From: Streptomyces uncialis
GTDB lineage: Bacteria > Actinomycetota > Actinomycetes > Streptomycetales > Streptomycetaceae
Reading direction: 5' to 3'
Length of the DNA: 64,000 bases
NCBI RefSeq assembly: GCF_001905345.1
Contig: NZ_LFBV01000013.1
Location: forward strand, 91,015 to 155,014
The notes below the pieces were generated by a model. The model was not told the DNA's origin. It worked only from the letters and a program-made list of their open reading frames with translations, and ran no database searches. Of the stretch, positions 15,484-24,725 are shown piece by piece (the stretch's first letter is position 1; each line of letters starts with the position of its first letter). Position numbers and translations under genes: made by a program.

Positions 15484-16428
15484 ATGCGGAAGCCATGGGC
15501 CGTCGTGCCCGTGCTCGGGCTGCTGCTGCTCACCGGCTGCGGGGACCCGTCGTCACCGGCCGCCGCCCCGCCCGCCCCCACCCGCGAGGAGACCGGCCGC
15601 CCGCCGGCCACCACCCAGCAGCGGCCCGCCGCGTCACCCGAGGCCACCCGGCCGCCCCGGCCCTCCCCCACCCCCAGGAAGGGCCCCCGGGTGCTCTACC
15701 TCGGCGACTCGCTCGCCATGGAGAACCAGGACGTGCTCGGGAAGCAACTGCGGGACGGGCTCGGGGCGCGGTACACCAGCGCGCCCCGGTCGGGCACCAC
15801 ACTGTGCGACTACCTGGAGGGCACCGGCGAGGACTCCCTCGTCCCCACGGAGCACAAGGCGGCGACGCTCGTCGCCGAGGAGCGGCCCGACTATGTGGTG
15901 CTCCAGTTCTGGGGCAACTCCTGGGGATACACGCCCTGTATGGGCGGCCTCACCCACGAGGCGTCCCCCGCCGCGTACTTCCAGCGCTACGCGGCCGACG
16001 CCGGACGGCTGTCCGGGCAGATCTCCGCCGCCGCCCGCCGCGCGGGGACGACGCCGCCCCGGATCGTCTGGGTGCTCCAGGGGCCGGACCCGATCACCCC
16101 GGACCGTGTCCGCGAGGTCAACGCCGTGTACGCGGAACGCGCGCGGGACACCGGGGAGCTCCTGGCCGACGCGGGCGCGGCGGTCAGCGCGCCCGGCGCC
16201 CGCCACACCTGGACCCAGTACCTGCCCTGCACCGAGCGGGAGCGGACGACGGCGGGAGCCTGCACCGACCGGGCCCGGGACCGTACCGCGCTGCACCGCG
16301 ACGACGACTATCTGCACTTCTGTCTGGCACCCACGACCCCCCGGTCGAGGCCGTGTCCGGTCCCCTCCCCCGGTATCACCCGGATCGCGCGCGCCATCAC
16401 GGCCACGGTGGCGGAGCACCGGCGCTGA
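15484..16428 (+). CDS. SGNH/GDSL-like lipoprotein
   Basis: A 314-residue exported protein with a lipobox (LLLLTGC, Cys19), a Pro/Thr/Ala-rich linker to about residue 70, and an SGNH-hydrolase-like domain. The nucleophile block is VLYLGDSLAMENQ, and a QFWGNSWGYTPC segment fits the Gly/Asn blocks of the fold. This type is common as an acyltransferase- or esterase-like protein attached to the outer surface. The catalytic Asp/His block near the end (HRDDDYLHFC) is plausible but not assured. The substrate is unknown. The start is ATG 15484 with a G-run about 8 bases upstream. Confidence 0.75.
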   Translation: MRKPWAVVPVLGLLLLTGCGDPSSPAAAPPAPTREETGRPPATTQQRPAASPEATRPPRPSPTPRKGPRVLYLGDSLAMENQDVLGKQLRDGLGARYTSAPRSGTTLCDYLEGTGEDSLVPTEHKAATLVAEERPDYVVLQFWGNSWGYTPCMGGLTHEASPAAYFQRYAADAGRLSGQISAAARRAGTTPPRIVWVLQGPDPITPDRVREVNAVYAERARDTGELLADAGAAVSAPGARHTWTQYLPCTERERTTAGACTDRARDRTALHRDDDYLHFCLAPTTPRSRPCPVPSPGITRIARAITATVAEHRR

Positions 16429-16494
16429 GCCCGCGCGCCACGGTCCCCCGCGCTCCCGATGCACCCATGTGGGTGACGGCTGTGCGGGACCGGT

Positions 16495-16968
16495 TCACTC
16501 CACGGGTTCGAACCACGCCGGGTCGTCCGAGAACGCCAGCTTGATCCGCAGCAGCGTCGACTCCCCCAGCTCCGGCAGCGAGTCGACGGCGAACCAGCCG
16601 ACCTCCAGCGACTCGTCGTCGTTGACCCGGGCCTCCCCGCCGACGGCCCGGCAGCGGAACGTGATGTCCATGTACTGGCACACATCGCCGTTGTCGTACC
16701 GCACCGGCGACAACGCCTGCACCAGGAGGACGCGTTCCGCGACGCAGTGCACCGCGGTCTCCTCGTACACCTCACGCACCGCGCACACGGCGGGCTGCTC
16801 CCCCGGCTCCGGGATACCGCCGATCACCGCCCACTCACCGGTGTCGCTGCGGCGTCCGAGCAGGACGCGGTCGTCGTCGTCCACGACGATCGCGGTGACC
16901 CCGGGAAGCCACAACAGCTGGTGCCCGGCGGTGGTACGGAGTTCACGGATGAAGTCAGGAGTAGCCAT
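16495..16968 (-). CDS. NUDIX hydrolase
   Basis: A 157-residue Nudix protein that should cleave a nucleoside diphosphate linked to another moiety. The Nudix box runs from Gly51 to Val73 (GIPEPGEQPAVCAVREVYEE then TAV) and keeps the metal-binding REVYEE core. The usual Gly before the last hydrophobic residue is Ala72. The N-terminus contains a beta-strand LLWLPGVTAIVVDDDDRVLL typical of the fold. The substrate is unknown. It is a monocistronic gene, convergent with the SGNH lipoprotein. Confidence 0.88.
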   Translation of the reverse strand: MATPDFIRELRTTAGHQLLWLPGVTAIVVDDDDRVLLGRRSDTGEWAVIGGIPEPGEQPAVCAVREVYEETAVHCVAERVLLVQALSPVRYDNGDVCQYMDITFRCRAVGGEARVNDDESLEVGWFAVDSLPELGESTLLRIKLAFSDDPAWFEPVE

Positions 16969-17064
16969 GTCCCGACCCTAGGGCCTGCTCAAGGCCCCCG
17001 GGATCACTCTCCCGGACGCGCCGCGCGGCCCGCGACGCCCGGCACCGCACCTGGCCGCGAACCG

Positions 17065-18699
17065 TCAGACACGAGCCGGGGAGCGCTCTCCCGTACGTGC
17101 CGCGCGGGCCCGCGCGGCACGCGCCGCCGTCCAGCCGAGGCCCCCCGCCGCGATCAGGACCAGCACCGCCTCCGGTGCCGTGCCCAGCCGGGTCGCGGGC
17201 GTCCGCGACGAGCGCAGCGGCACCTCGGCCACCAGCGAGTCCGCGGTGAACATCCGGGTGCGGTCCACGACCCGGCCGTCCGGCATGATCACGGCGCTGA
17301 CGCCGCTGGTGACCGGTACGGCGACCGTACGGCTGTGCTCGACCGCGCGGATACGGGACATCGCGAGCTGCTGGTAGGTCATCTCGCTGCGCCCGAAGGT
17401 GGCGTTGTTGCTCGGTACCGACAGCAGTTGGGCGCCGCCCGTGACGGTGTCGCGCACCGCCCAGTCGAAGGCCGCCTCGTAACAGGTGGCGATCCCGACC
17501 CGGGTGCCCGCCATCGTGAAGACGCCCGGTTCCGAGCCCCGGCTGAAGTCCTTGCGGACCATGTCGACGTCGCTGCTGAAGACGCTGATGACCGAGCGCA
17601 GCGGGATGTACTCGCCGAACGGCTGGATCTGCCGCTTGTCGTAGGTGTCGACGGGTCCCTTGTCCGGGTCCCACAGGACCTGCTCGTTCAGCAGCCGGCC
17701 GTCGTCCGACTCGACGACCGCGCCGACGGAGACCGGTGCCCCGATGGCGGTGACGGCCCGATCGATCGCCTCGCGCGCGTCGTCGTTGCGGAACGGGTCG
17801 ATGTCGGACGAGTTCTCCGGCCACAGCACGAAGTCGGGCTGCTTCGCGCGGCCCGCCCGCACCTCGTCCGCGAGCCGCACGGTCTCCTTGACATGGTGGT
17901 CGAGGACGGCCCGTCGCTGGGCGTTGAAGTCCAGGCCCATCCGCGGGACGTTGCCCTGGATCACGGCGACGGTCGCCGTGCCGTCCTCGGCCTCCGCGCC
18001 GACGAGCGGACGCGCGGCGAAGGCGGCGGCGAGCGGGAGGACCACGGCCACCGCGGCGGCGACGGCGGCGGCCCGGCGTACGCTCCGGCCGCCCCGGGCG
18101 TCGGCGGCCAGCCGTACCGCCTCGTACAGCCCGAAGCCGCACAGGGCGACGGCGAAGCCGAGGACCGGGGTGCCGCCGAGGGCGGCGAGCGGCAGGAACG
18201 CGCCGTCGGCCTGGCCGAAGGCGACCTTGCCCCAGGGGAAGCCCTCGAACGGCACGCGCGCGCGTGCCGCCTCACCGGCGATCCACAGGGCGGCGGCCCA
18301 CAGCGGCCAGCCGGGCAGCCGGGACACCAGCGCGGCCCCGGCGCCGACGAGACCGACGAAGAGGGCCTCGATGGCCACCAGCGCCACCCACGGGCCGGGG
18401 CCCACCTCGACCCCGGTCCACACCAGCAGCGGCAGCAGGAACCCGAGCCCGAAGACGTAGCCGAGGCCGAGCCCGGCCTTCCAGGACCGCCCGCGCACCG
18501 CCCAGCCGAGCCCGGCGAAGGCGGGCAGCGCGAGCCACCACAGGGTGCGCGGCGGGAAGCTCACATAGAGCAGTACGCCGGAGAGCGCGGCGACGAGGGT
18601 GGGCAGGAGCCGGTGTACGGCACGGGACGCGCGCGTGGAGGCCGCCTCGGTCGCGCCGAGCCGCTCCGGCTCGTCTGTCGGGGTGGCGGTGACGGTCAC
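17065..18699 (-). CDS. lnt: Apolipoprotein N-acyltransferase Lnt
   Basis: Lnt transfers a third acyl chain onto the N-terminal cysteine of diacylated lipoproteins in the cytoplasmic membrane. The 544-residue protein has an N-terminal membrane domain with about 6-7 helices (30-230), a nitrilase-type catalytic domain with the Glu-Lys-Cys triad at Glu295 (WPENSSD), Lys355 (YDKRQIQPFGEY) and Cys406 (IATCYEAAFDW), and a C-terminal helix. Spacing between triad residues is close to E. coli Lnt. The start is GTG at 18699. The divergent neighbour is the O-antigen-ligase-like gene. The window itself encodes several lipoprotein substrates. Confidence 0.93.
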   Translation of the reverse strand: MTVTATPTDEPERLGATEAASTRASRAVHRLLPTLVAALSGVLLYVSFPPRTLWWLALPAFAGLGWAVRGRSWKAGLGLGYVFGLGFLLPLLVWTGVEVGPGPWVALVAIEALFVGLVGAGAALVSRLPGWPLWAAALWIAGEAARARVPFEGFPWGKVAFGQADGAFLPLAALGGTPVLGFAVALCGFGLYEAVRLAADARGGRSVRRAAAVAAAVAVVLPLAAAFAARPLVGAEAEDGTATVAVIQGNVPRMGLDFNAQRRAVLDHHVKETVRLADEVRAGRAKQPDFVLWPENSSDIDPFRNDDAREAIDRAVTAIGAPVSVGAVVESDDGRLLNEQVLWDPDKGPVDTYDKRQIQPFGEYIPLRSVISVFSSDVDMVRKDFSRGSEPGVFTMAGTRVGIATCYEAAFDWAVRDTVTGGAQLLSVPSNNATFGRSEMTYQQLAMSRIRAVEHSRTVAVPVTSGVSAVIMPDGRVVDRTRMFTADSLVAEVPLRSSRTPATRLGTAPEAVLVLIAAGGLGWTAARAARARAARTGERSPARV

Positions 18700-18896
18700 C
18701 CCGCGAGTCTACGGGTCGGGCCCCGGATACCTTCCGGGGGCAATACACCCCCGGGAAGGGGCCCGTGGCGAACCGGACGAGGTCGGCACGGGGAGTGCCC
18801 AAAGCCGGTACCAGCGGTTACCGTGTGCCGCAGCCCTGGACGAACGGCCGGAGGGGGTCCGCCGCCGGGGCCCGTCATGACGTCGGGGGGCGACGG

Positions 18897-19994
18897 ATGG
18901 GGTCTGCGGGGCGCGCGGGGACAGCGCGCGGGAGCGGCACGGCCGAGCGGTCCGCCGCGAGCACGGTACGGGCGGCCGACGCGCACGGCCCCACGTCCGA
19001 CGCGGTCGGCATGATCCTGCTTGCGGCCTGTTCCGGCTGGGCGCTGATGACCGCGGCGGCGACCGGCGGACGGCCCGAGGGACTGCTGCTCGCCGTCCTC
19101 GCGATGGCCGCCGCCTATGCCGCGGGCCGGATCTTCGGGGCCGTGTTCCCGGTGGGCGCCCCGGCCGTCGGCGCGCTCGCCGGTGCCGTCCTCGCCTTCC
19201 TCCTCCCGCATCTGCGGGCCGCCCCCGAGGGTTCCTCGCCGCTGGGCCACGGGGGCGCGGCGGCGGCCCTGCTCGCGCTGGCCACCGGCGCGGCCTGCTG
19301 CGCGGCGTGGGCGGCACGGCACCGCGGGGCCCGCCGCGCGCTGTGGACGCTCGCCGTGCTGGTGACGCTGAGCGCCCTGCTCCTCGACTCGCTCGCGGGG
19401 CTGACCCTGTGCGCCGGGGTGCTGCTGATCTCCCCGGCCGCCGCCCGGACGGCCCGGCGGGCCCCGGCGCTGAGCTGCTACGGGCTCGCCGTCGCGGGGG
19501 TCGGGGCGGCGGCCTGGGCGGTCGCGGCCGATGTCCTCCCGGACGGGCTGATGAGTTCGCTGGAGGGCCAGCTCACCCCGTACCGGGTGCTGCTGTGGCG
19601 TGACGCGCTGGAGATGACACGGGAGCACCCGTGGGCCGGGGTCGGTCCGAACCTCTTCGGCGGGCTGAGTCCGACTGTCGCGGAGTCGGTCGTCCCGGAC
19701 GGACGGCCGCATTCGGCGCTGTTCCAGCAGGCCGCGGAGCAGGGGCTGGTGGGGGTGGCGCTGCTCGGGGCGGTGTTCTGCTGGGTGCTGCACGCCCTGG
19801 CGCTCTCACCGCGGCCGACCGGTGTGGTGCTGACGGCGGGGGCGTCGCTCACCGCGCTGGCGGCCCTGGCGGCGGTCGGGGACGCACTGAGCTTCATGGT
19901 GGTGACGGTGGGCGCGGGGCTCCTCGCGGGGGTCGCGACGGCCCGGCCGCTGTCCCCGGAGCCCCTGCCGTCCGCCGCCGCGCCACCGGACTGA
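18897..19994 (+). CDS. O-antigen-ligase-like polytopic membrane protein
   Basis: A 365-residue protein with about 10 hydrophobic segments. The conserved periplasmic motif of the Wzy/O-antigen ligase family is visible as LLWRDALEMTREHPWAGVGP near residue 235, followed by HSALFQQAAEQGLVGV. In Gram-positive bacteria such proteins polymerise or transfer glycans on the outer face of the membrane. The acceptor here is unknown. The start is uncertain: I use ATG 18897. A GTG at 18765 has a GGGAAGGGG site, but that site sits in a hairpin (18730-18759) and the extra residues look non-coding. Confidence 0.7.
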   Translation: MGSAGRAGTARGSGTAERSAASTVRAADAHGPTSDAVGMILLAACSGWALMTAAATGGRPEGLLLAVLAMAAAYAAGRIFGAVFPVGAPAVGALAGAVLAFLLPHLRAAPEGSSPLGHGGAAAALLALATGAACCAAWAARHRGARRALWTLAVLVTLSALLLDSLAGLTLCAGVLLISPAAARTARRAPALSCYGLAVAGVGAAAWAVAADVLPDGLMSSLEGQLTPYRVLLWRDALEMTREHPWAGVGPNLFGGLSPTVAESVVPDGRPHSALFQQAAEQGLVGVALLGAVFCWVLHALALSPRPTGVVLTAGASLTALAALAAVGDALSFMVVTVGAGLLAGVATARPLSPEPLPSAAAPPD

Positions 19995-20073
19995 CCGGGA
20001 CGCCGCGTACGGATGCGGGGCGCGCCCTGGGGCGGACGGCGGCCTACCTGGCGGGGCGTCCCCGGTCGGTGGA

Positions 20074-20643
20074 TCAGGGTCGGACCGCTGTGGGGGCGAC
20101 CGGGGTGGAGGGCGGGCCGAGCCGGGCGCGGATGATCCGGACGGCCGCCTCGGCGTCGTCCACGGTCACGGTGAACTTGCGGCCGTCGCCGAGGCTGAGC
20201 ACGACGGCCTCGCCGCGGCGCACGATCACGGCCGTACCGATCTCGGGCCGCCAGCGGTAGCCCCAGCCGCCCCACTGCCGGGGGGTGACCGCGGGGGCGA
20301 AGTCGACACCCACGATCTGCGCCAGCGGGATACGGCGCCGGGGCAGTCCCATATGGCCGCAGCGGACCTCCAGGGAGTCGGCGTCGACGCGCACGGCCAC
20401 ATGGACGAACGCCACGGTGCCGAACAGGACGAGCAGCCCGGCCGCGATGCAGCCGACGACCGACATCACCAGGGCGAGGACGCCGCTGTCCCACTCGGAG
20501 ACGACAGCAAGTTCGACGCCGAGCGCGATACAGGCGGCGCCCGCCAGGGCGAGCAGCCACTGCACGCGGTTGCTCGCTCGTCCGGTCCAGATCTCGTCGG
20601 GGCCCTCGGTGGGGCCCCGATCGCCGTGCGCGTGGTCCCTCAT
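20074..20643 (-). CDS. Membrane protein with PH-like domain
   Basis: A 189-residue protein with two closely spaced membrane helices (about 28-48 and 55-78) followed by a soluble beta-rich domain of ~100 residues (HVAVRVDADSLEVRCGHMGL, RIPLAQIVGVDFAP, VVLSLGDGRKFTVTVDDAE). The layout is that of bacterial PH-domain membrane proteins. The function is not known. The start is ATG 20643. A longer frame exists, but the extra residues are rich in Arg/Pro and unlikely. Confidence 0.75.
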   Translation of the reverse strand: MRDHAHGDRGPTEGPDEIWTGRASNRVQWLLALAGAACIALGVELAVVSEWDSGVLALVMSVVGCIAAGLLVLFGTVAFVHVAVRVDADSLEVRCGHMGLPRRRIPLAQIVGVDFAPAVTPRQWGGWGYRWRPEIGTAVIVRRGEAVVLSLGDGRKFTVTVDDAEAAVRIIRARLGPPSTPVAPTAVRP

Positions 20644-20716
20644 GCTGTCGAGCGTACCGACGAACAGCACCGGGGGCAGGGGAGCACGGAGGGTGACGGC
20701 GGGGCGCGCCCGGAGG

Positions 20717-21532
20717 CTATCGGGGCTGGCCCACGGCGGCCAGCAGCCGTCCCTCGACATACGCGAGGGCGCGTGTCGACAGGCTGGCGGGGCGTCCGCT
20801 GTGCAGGACTGTGACCGATCCGACAGGGGGCGCCTGCGGGTCGGGGCTCACCCCGATCCGGCGCAGCGCCTGGGCCGCGACGGCCCCGGCGGAGCCGTGC
20901 AGGATCAGCGGGGGCACCGGCTGGGACGGCGCGGCGGGCAGCTGGGCGAGGGGTGCGCGGACGGCGGCGCGGACGCGTTCGGCGACCAGTTCGTAGTGAG
21001 TGCAGCCGAGGACGACTGCGGTTACGCCGTTCGGGGTGCGGGCCGCCGCGGCGGCGACGGCACGGTCGATCGCGTCCTCGTCGGCCTGCTCGATGGCGTC
21101 CGCGAGTCCGGGGCACGGGACCTCGGTGGCGGCGGCCCCGGCGGCGAACTCGGTGAGCAGCCCGCGCTGGTAGGGGCTGCCGGTGGTGGCGGGGGTCGCC
21201 CAGATCGCGAAGGCCGCGCCACCGGCGGCGGCGGGCTTGATCGCGGGGACGGTGCCGATGACCGGGAGCGCCGGTTCGAGCCGGGCGCGCAGGGCGGGCA
21301 GCGCGTGCACGGACGCGGTGTTGCAGGCGACGATCAGGGCGTCCGCGCCGGTCTCCGCGGCGGCCTCGGCGACGATCAGCGCGCGCTCGGCGACACCCTC
21401 GGGGGTACGGGGACCCCAGGGCATGCCGTCGGGGTCCGAGGAGAGGACGAGGTCGGCGTCGGGGCGCAGCCGGCGCACCGCGGCGGCGGCGGCGAGCAGT
21501 CCGATACCGGAGTCCATGAGCGCGATCTTCAC
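20717..21532 (-). CDS. Glutamate/aspartate racemase homologue
   Basis: A 271-residue protein of the cofactor-independent Asp/Glu racemase family. Both catalytic cysteine motifs are present, ACNTAS (Cys about 71) and GCTHYE (Cys about 182), and the N-terminal DSGIG loop matches MurI. It differs from typical MurI in having no FDSGVGG but MDSGIGL, and in a shorter substrate lid, so it may be a paralogue rather than the cell-wall enzyme. The start is GTG 21532. An ATG seven codons upstream is possible. It ends 73 bases before the PH-like gene start on the same strand, so they may be an operon. Confidence 0.8.
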   Translation of the reverse strand: MKIALMDSGIGLLAAAAAVRRLRPDADLVLSSDPDGMPWGPRTPEGVAERALIVAEAAAETGADALIVACNTASVHALPALRARLEPALPVIGTVPAIKPAAAGGAAFAIWATPATTGSPYQRGLLTEFAAGAAATEVPCPGLADAIEQADEDAIDRAVAAAAARTPNGVTAVVLGCTHYELVAERVRAAVRAPLAQLPAAPSQPVPPLILHGSAGAVAAQALRRIGVSPDPQAPPVGSVTVLHSGRPASLSTRALAYVEGRLLAAVGQPR

Positions 21533-21591
21533 CCGGTCACCATAGACGATGGGCATCGCCCGGCCCGGGGTCGTGGGGCAGACTGCGGCGG

Positions 21592-22830
21592 GTGAGCGTG
21601 TGGGTGTGGGTGACCGCTGTTTCTCTCGCCGCCTGGCTGTGGCTGCTGCTGGGCCAGGGCTTCTTCTGGCGGACCGATGTCCGGCTGCCGCTGGGGCGGG
21701 CGCCACGGGTGTGGCCGTCGGTCGCCGTGGTCGTCCCGGCCCGTGACGAGGCGGCGATACTGCCGCGGACCCTGCCGTCGCTGCTGACCCAGGACTATCC
21801 GGGGCGGCTGGAGGTCTTCCTGGTGGACGACGGCAGCTCGGACGGTACGGGCGAGCTGGCCCGCGCGCTGGCCGGGCGGTACGGGGGCGCCCCGCTCACG
21901 GTGACGTCGCCGGGTGAGCCGCCGGAGGGCTGGACGGGCAAGCTGTGGGCGCTGCGGCACGGGATGGCGCAGGCCCGGGAGGGCGCGCCCCGGTATCTGC
22001 TGTTCACCGACGCGGACATCGCGCACGGGCCTTCGAGCGTCCAGCGGCTGGTGACGGCGGCGGAGTCCGGCGGCTACGACCTGGTCTCGCTGATGGCGCG
22101 GCTGCGGATGGTGAGCGGCTGGGAGCGGCTGCTCGTCCCGGCGTTCGTGTACTTCTTCGCGCAGCTCTACCCGTTCCGCCGGGTGGACCGTCCGGGCGGG
22201 CGGTCGGCCGCGGCGGCGGGTGGCTGTGTGCTGCTGCGGTCGGAGACGGCGGAGCGGGCGGGGGTGCCGGAGGTGATCCGGGGCGCGCTGATCGACGATG
22301 TGTCGCTGGCGCGTGCGGTGAAGGCCGCGGGCGGGCGGATCTGGCTGGGGCTCGCGGACCAGGTGGACAGTGTGCGGCCCTGCCCCCGGCTGGCGGATGT
22401 CTGGCGGATGGTGTCGCGCAGCGCCTACGCGCAGCTGCGGTACCGCCCGGCGGTGCTCGTGGCGACGGTGCTGGGGCTCGCGCTGGTGTACCTGGTGCCC
22501 CCGGCCGCGGTCGTGCTCGGTGCCACGGGCACCGTGCCGGGTGCGGCACCGGTGGTCCTGGGCGGGCTGGCGTGGCTGGTGATGACGCTGACGTATCTGC
22601 CGATGCTGCGCTACTACCGGGAGAGCGCGTGGACGGCGCCGCTGCTGCCGTTCACGGCCCTGCTGTACCTGTTGATGACGGTGGAGTCGGCGGTACGGCA
22701 CCACCGGGGGCTCGGCACGGGCTGGAAGGGCCGTACCTACACCCGGCCGGACCGGGTGCCCCCCGGCCGTCCGCCGGGGGAGCCGGGGCTGGCCGCCGGG
22801 GACGCCGGGGTGGCCCCGGGCGAGCAGTGA
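21592..22830 (+). CDS. Family 2 glycosyltransferase, HpnB-like
   Basis: A 412-residue membrane glycosyltransferase. It has an N-terminal helix, a GT-A domain with VAVVVPARDEAAILPRTLPS, the nucleotide-sugar acids VDDGSSDGT and FTDADI, and a product-site LIDDVSLARAVKAAGG. The C-terminal part has four membrane helices. The arrangement matches the HpnB-type transferases found near hopanoid genes. No hopanoid genes are in this window, so the lipid acceptor is unknown. The GTG start is at 21592. It is divergent from the racemase gene with a 59-base gap that must hold both promoters. Confidence 0.82.
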   Translation: MSVWVWVTAVSLAAWLWLLLGQGFFWRTDVRLPLGRAPRVWPSVAVVVPARDEAAILPRTLPSLLTQDYPGRLEVFLVDDGSSDGTGELARALAGRYGGAPLTVTSPGEPPEGWTGKLWALRHGMAQAREGAPRYLLFTDADIAHGPSSVQRLVTAAESGGYDLVSLMARLRMVSGWERLLVPAFVYFFAQLYPFRRVDRPGGRSAAAAGGCVLLRSETAERAGVPEVIRGALIDDVSLARAVKAAGGRIWLGLADQVDSVRPCPRLADVWRMVSRSAYAQLRYRPAVLVATVLGLALVYLVPPAAVVLGATGTVPGAAPVVLGGLAWLVMTLTYLPMLRYYRESAWTAPLLPFTALLYLLMTVESAVRHHRGLGTGWKGRTYTRPDRVPPGRPPGEPGLAAGDAGVAPGEQ

Positions 22831-23298
22831 CCGGGAGTGATCACCCGCGGGTGCGCTGTCGTCGTCCGTGATCCGTTTTCGGACGGGACGCGGATACCGC
22901 GGCGGTGGTCCTCGGCGCTTTCGGTGAACGCCGGACGGACACCGTGCGGATGGTGTGCGGATGAGGTGCTGATGACATGTTCGCTTCCATCGCCGCTGTT
23001 CACGGCCGGGGCCGCGTGAGCGGTTCCGCACGGTGCGGCAGTTCTTGGTGCGCCGTGTTCACCGAACGGCGCGCGGACGCGCGGCGGGTGAACGGACGGA
23101 TTTCCGGCCGACGGGGATGACCACTGGTCAACCGGCGGTAACCTGCCGGGAACTCCGCCTTTACAGGATTCCTACGCCCTCATGCGACCGATTTTCCCGG
23201 GTTCGCTCGGATTGGGTATCCGCGGCTACGACGAGCACGGAAAACAACCCTCTTATCGGTCTCCCCAACCAGCACATCGTGGGCTTAACTTAGGTGGC
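22831..23298. other. Intergenic region with a palindrome, no gene seen
   Basis: About 470 bases without a convincing gene. Short ORFs at 22837-23019 and 23033-23293 lack conserved features and good RBSs. A 13-base perfect palindrome lies at 23118-23130. The segment before 23299 has lower GC than the genes around it, as expected for a promoter and leader region. Confidence 0.45.
23118..23130. promoter_or_regulatory. Palindrome TGACCACTGGTCA
   Basis: TGACCA and TGGTCA are perfect arms around one central C, a plausible operator for a dimeric regulator about 170 bases before the Pro-rich protein gene. No binding protein can be named. Confidence 0.3.
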
Positions 23299-23739
23299 AT
23301 GACCTCCCCCCGTTCCACCTATGGCGGCGGTTTCTACTCCGCGCCGTCCTTCCGGGACACCCCTATCTACGACTCCCTCGTCGCAGAGCGGGGCACACCT
23401 CAGATCGCCCCGATCCGGGTCCCGGCCGCGTACGACACCGGCAGTCACCATCTGCCCGCGCTGCCCTCCGCGCTTCCCGCGCTGCCGGCGGCCCCTTCTC
23501 CGCAGCAGTACCCGCAGCAGTACGGATACGCGCCGGCCGCGCAGCCCGCGCCGATGCAGCACCCGGGCCAGTACATCCCGCAGCAGCCGGGCGGCCCGCG
23601 CGGCTACCCCGGCCCGCAGCAGCAGCCCCGGCCGCCGCAGGGCACCGGTTACGAGGCCATGCGGCCCGCGGCCCCGCGGCCCGCTCCGGGTCCGACCCCG
23701 TACGAGGACCCGTACAACCGCCAGTACCGCGGTTACTGA
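23299..23739 (+). CDS. Small Pro/Gln/Tyr-rich conserved Streptomyces protein
   Basis: A 146-residue soluble protein. The N-terminal ~60 residues (MTSPRSTYGGGFYSAPSFRD, then TPIYDSLVAERGTPQIAPIR) are conserved among streptomycetes; I believe it is the family now called DUF6643, from memory. The C-terminal half is low-complexity Pro/Gln/Tyr/Gly (repeated PQQY), likely disordered. The function is unknown. The start is ATG 23299. AGGTGG lies only 1 base before it, too close for a normal site, so initiation may be leaderless or unusual. Confidence 0.7.
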   Translation: MTSPRSTYGGGFYSAPSFRDTPIYDSLVAERGTPQIAPIRVPAAYDTGSHHLPALPSALPALPAAPSPQQYPQQYGYAPAAQPAPMQHPGQYIPQQPGGPRGYPGPQQQPRPPQGTGYEAMRPAAPRPAPGPTPYEDPYNRQYRGY

Positions 23740-23785
23740 CGGGCGCGGGCGGGGGTTCGTCCGACCCTGCTGGCAGGATGGGTGC

Positions 23786-24610
23786 ATGGCGAAACCAGTG
23801 CTTGTGTCCCTGCGTGTCCACCCGGTGAAGGCGGTTCAGGGCGAGACGCCCGACGAGGCCGTCGTGGAACCGTGGGGACTCGCGGGCGACCGCCGCTGGA
23901 TGCTCGTCGACGAGGGGGCGAAGGTCGTCACCCAGCGCCAGCAGGCCCGGCTCGCGCTGGTGCGCGCGCGCTCGCTGTCCGGTGGAGCCGTCCGGCTGTC
24001 CGCACCCGGCCTCGCGCCCGTCACGGTGCCCGTGCCGGAACCCGGCGCGACGACCCCGGTGCAGATCTGGCGCGACAAGGTCGAGGCGGTGTCCGCCGAC
24101 GACGCCGCGCACACGTGGTTCAGCGAGTTCCTCGGGATCCCGGTCCGGCTGGTGCACATGGACGATCCGGCGGTCCGCCGCTCGATCGACCCGGGGTACG
24201 CCCGCGAGGGGGAGACCGTGTCCTTCGCCGACGGATTCCCGCTGCTGCTCACCACCCGCGCCTCGCTCGACGCGCTGAACGACCTGGTGGCGCGGGGCAC
24301 GCACGCCTCGGAGGGCCCGCTGCCGATGGACCGGTTCCGGCCGAACGCCGTGGTCGACGGGACGGACGCGTGGGCCGAGGACGACTGGCGGCGGATCGCG
24401 ATCGGTGAGGTCACCTTCCGCGTCGCCAAGAAGTGCGGGCGCTGTGTGGTGACGACGACCGACCAGCGCACCGCCGAACGCGGCCGGGAACCCTTGCGGA
24501 CCCTCGCCCGGCACCGCCGCTTCGGCGATCAGCTCGTCTTCGGGCAGAACCTCGTACCGGAGAACACCGGCACCCTGCGGGTGGGCGACCCCGTCACCGT
24601 CCTGGGGTGA
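23786..24610 (+). CDS. MOSC domain-containing protein
   Basis: A 274-residue protein with the N-terminal MOSC beta-barrel (HPVKAVQGE ... GLAGDRRWMLVD) and a C-terminal MOSC domain carrying the conserved MPMDRFRPN-like segment (LPMDRFRPNAVVDG) and the cysteine motif KKCGRCVVTTTD. MOSC proteins bind molybdenum cofactor sulfur and include the mARC-type reductases of N-hydroxylated compounds. The cysteine that would ligate Mo is present. The substrate is unknown. The ATG at 23786 has AGGATGGG just upstream. It follows the Pro-rich protein by 46 bases. Confidence 0.85.
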   Translation: MAKPVLVSLRVHPVKAVQGETPDEAVVEPWGLAGDRRWMLVDEGAKVVTQRQQARLALVRARSLSGGAVRLSAPGLAPVTVPVPEPGATTPVQIWRDKVEAVSADDAAHTWFSEFLGIPVRLVHMDDPAVRRSIDPGYAREGETVSFADGFPLLLTTRASLDALNDLVARGTHASEGPLPMDRFRPNAVVDGTDAWAEDDWRRIAIGEVTFRVAKKCGRCVVTTTDQRTAERGREPLRTLARHRRFGDQLVFGQNLVPENTGTLRVGDPVTVLG

Positions 24611-24725
24611 CGTCCCGCGCGGTACGGCCCCGCCGGGGCTGGTGATTTCGCTCTCTCTTCGTGATTCCCCGGCGCGGACGGCGCCATGACGGGCTATCAC
24701 GGACAGGGAGAGGGAGGGGCGCGGG

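Noticed and set aside
22837..23293. Two small plus-strand ORFs in the gap before 23299
   Set aside because: No ribosome binding sites, no conserved features, and no biased codon positions that I can see.
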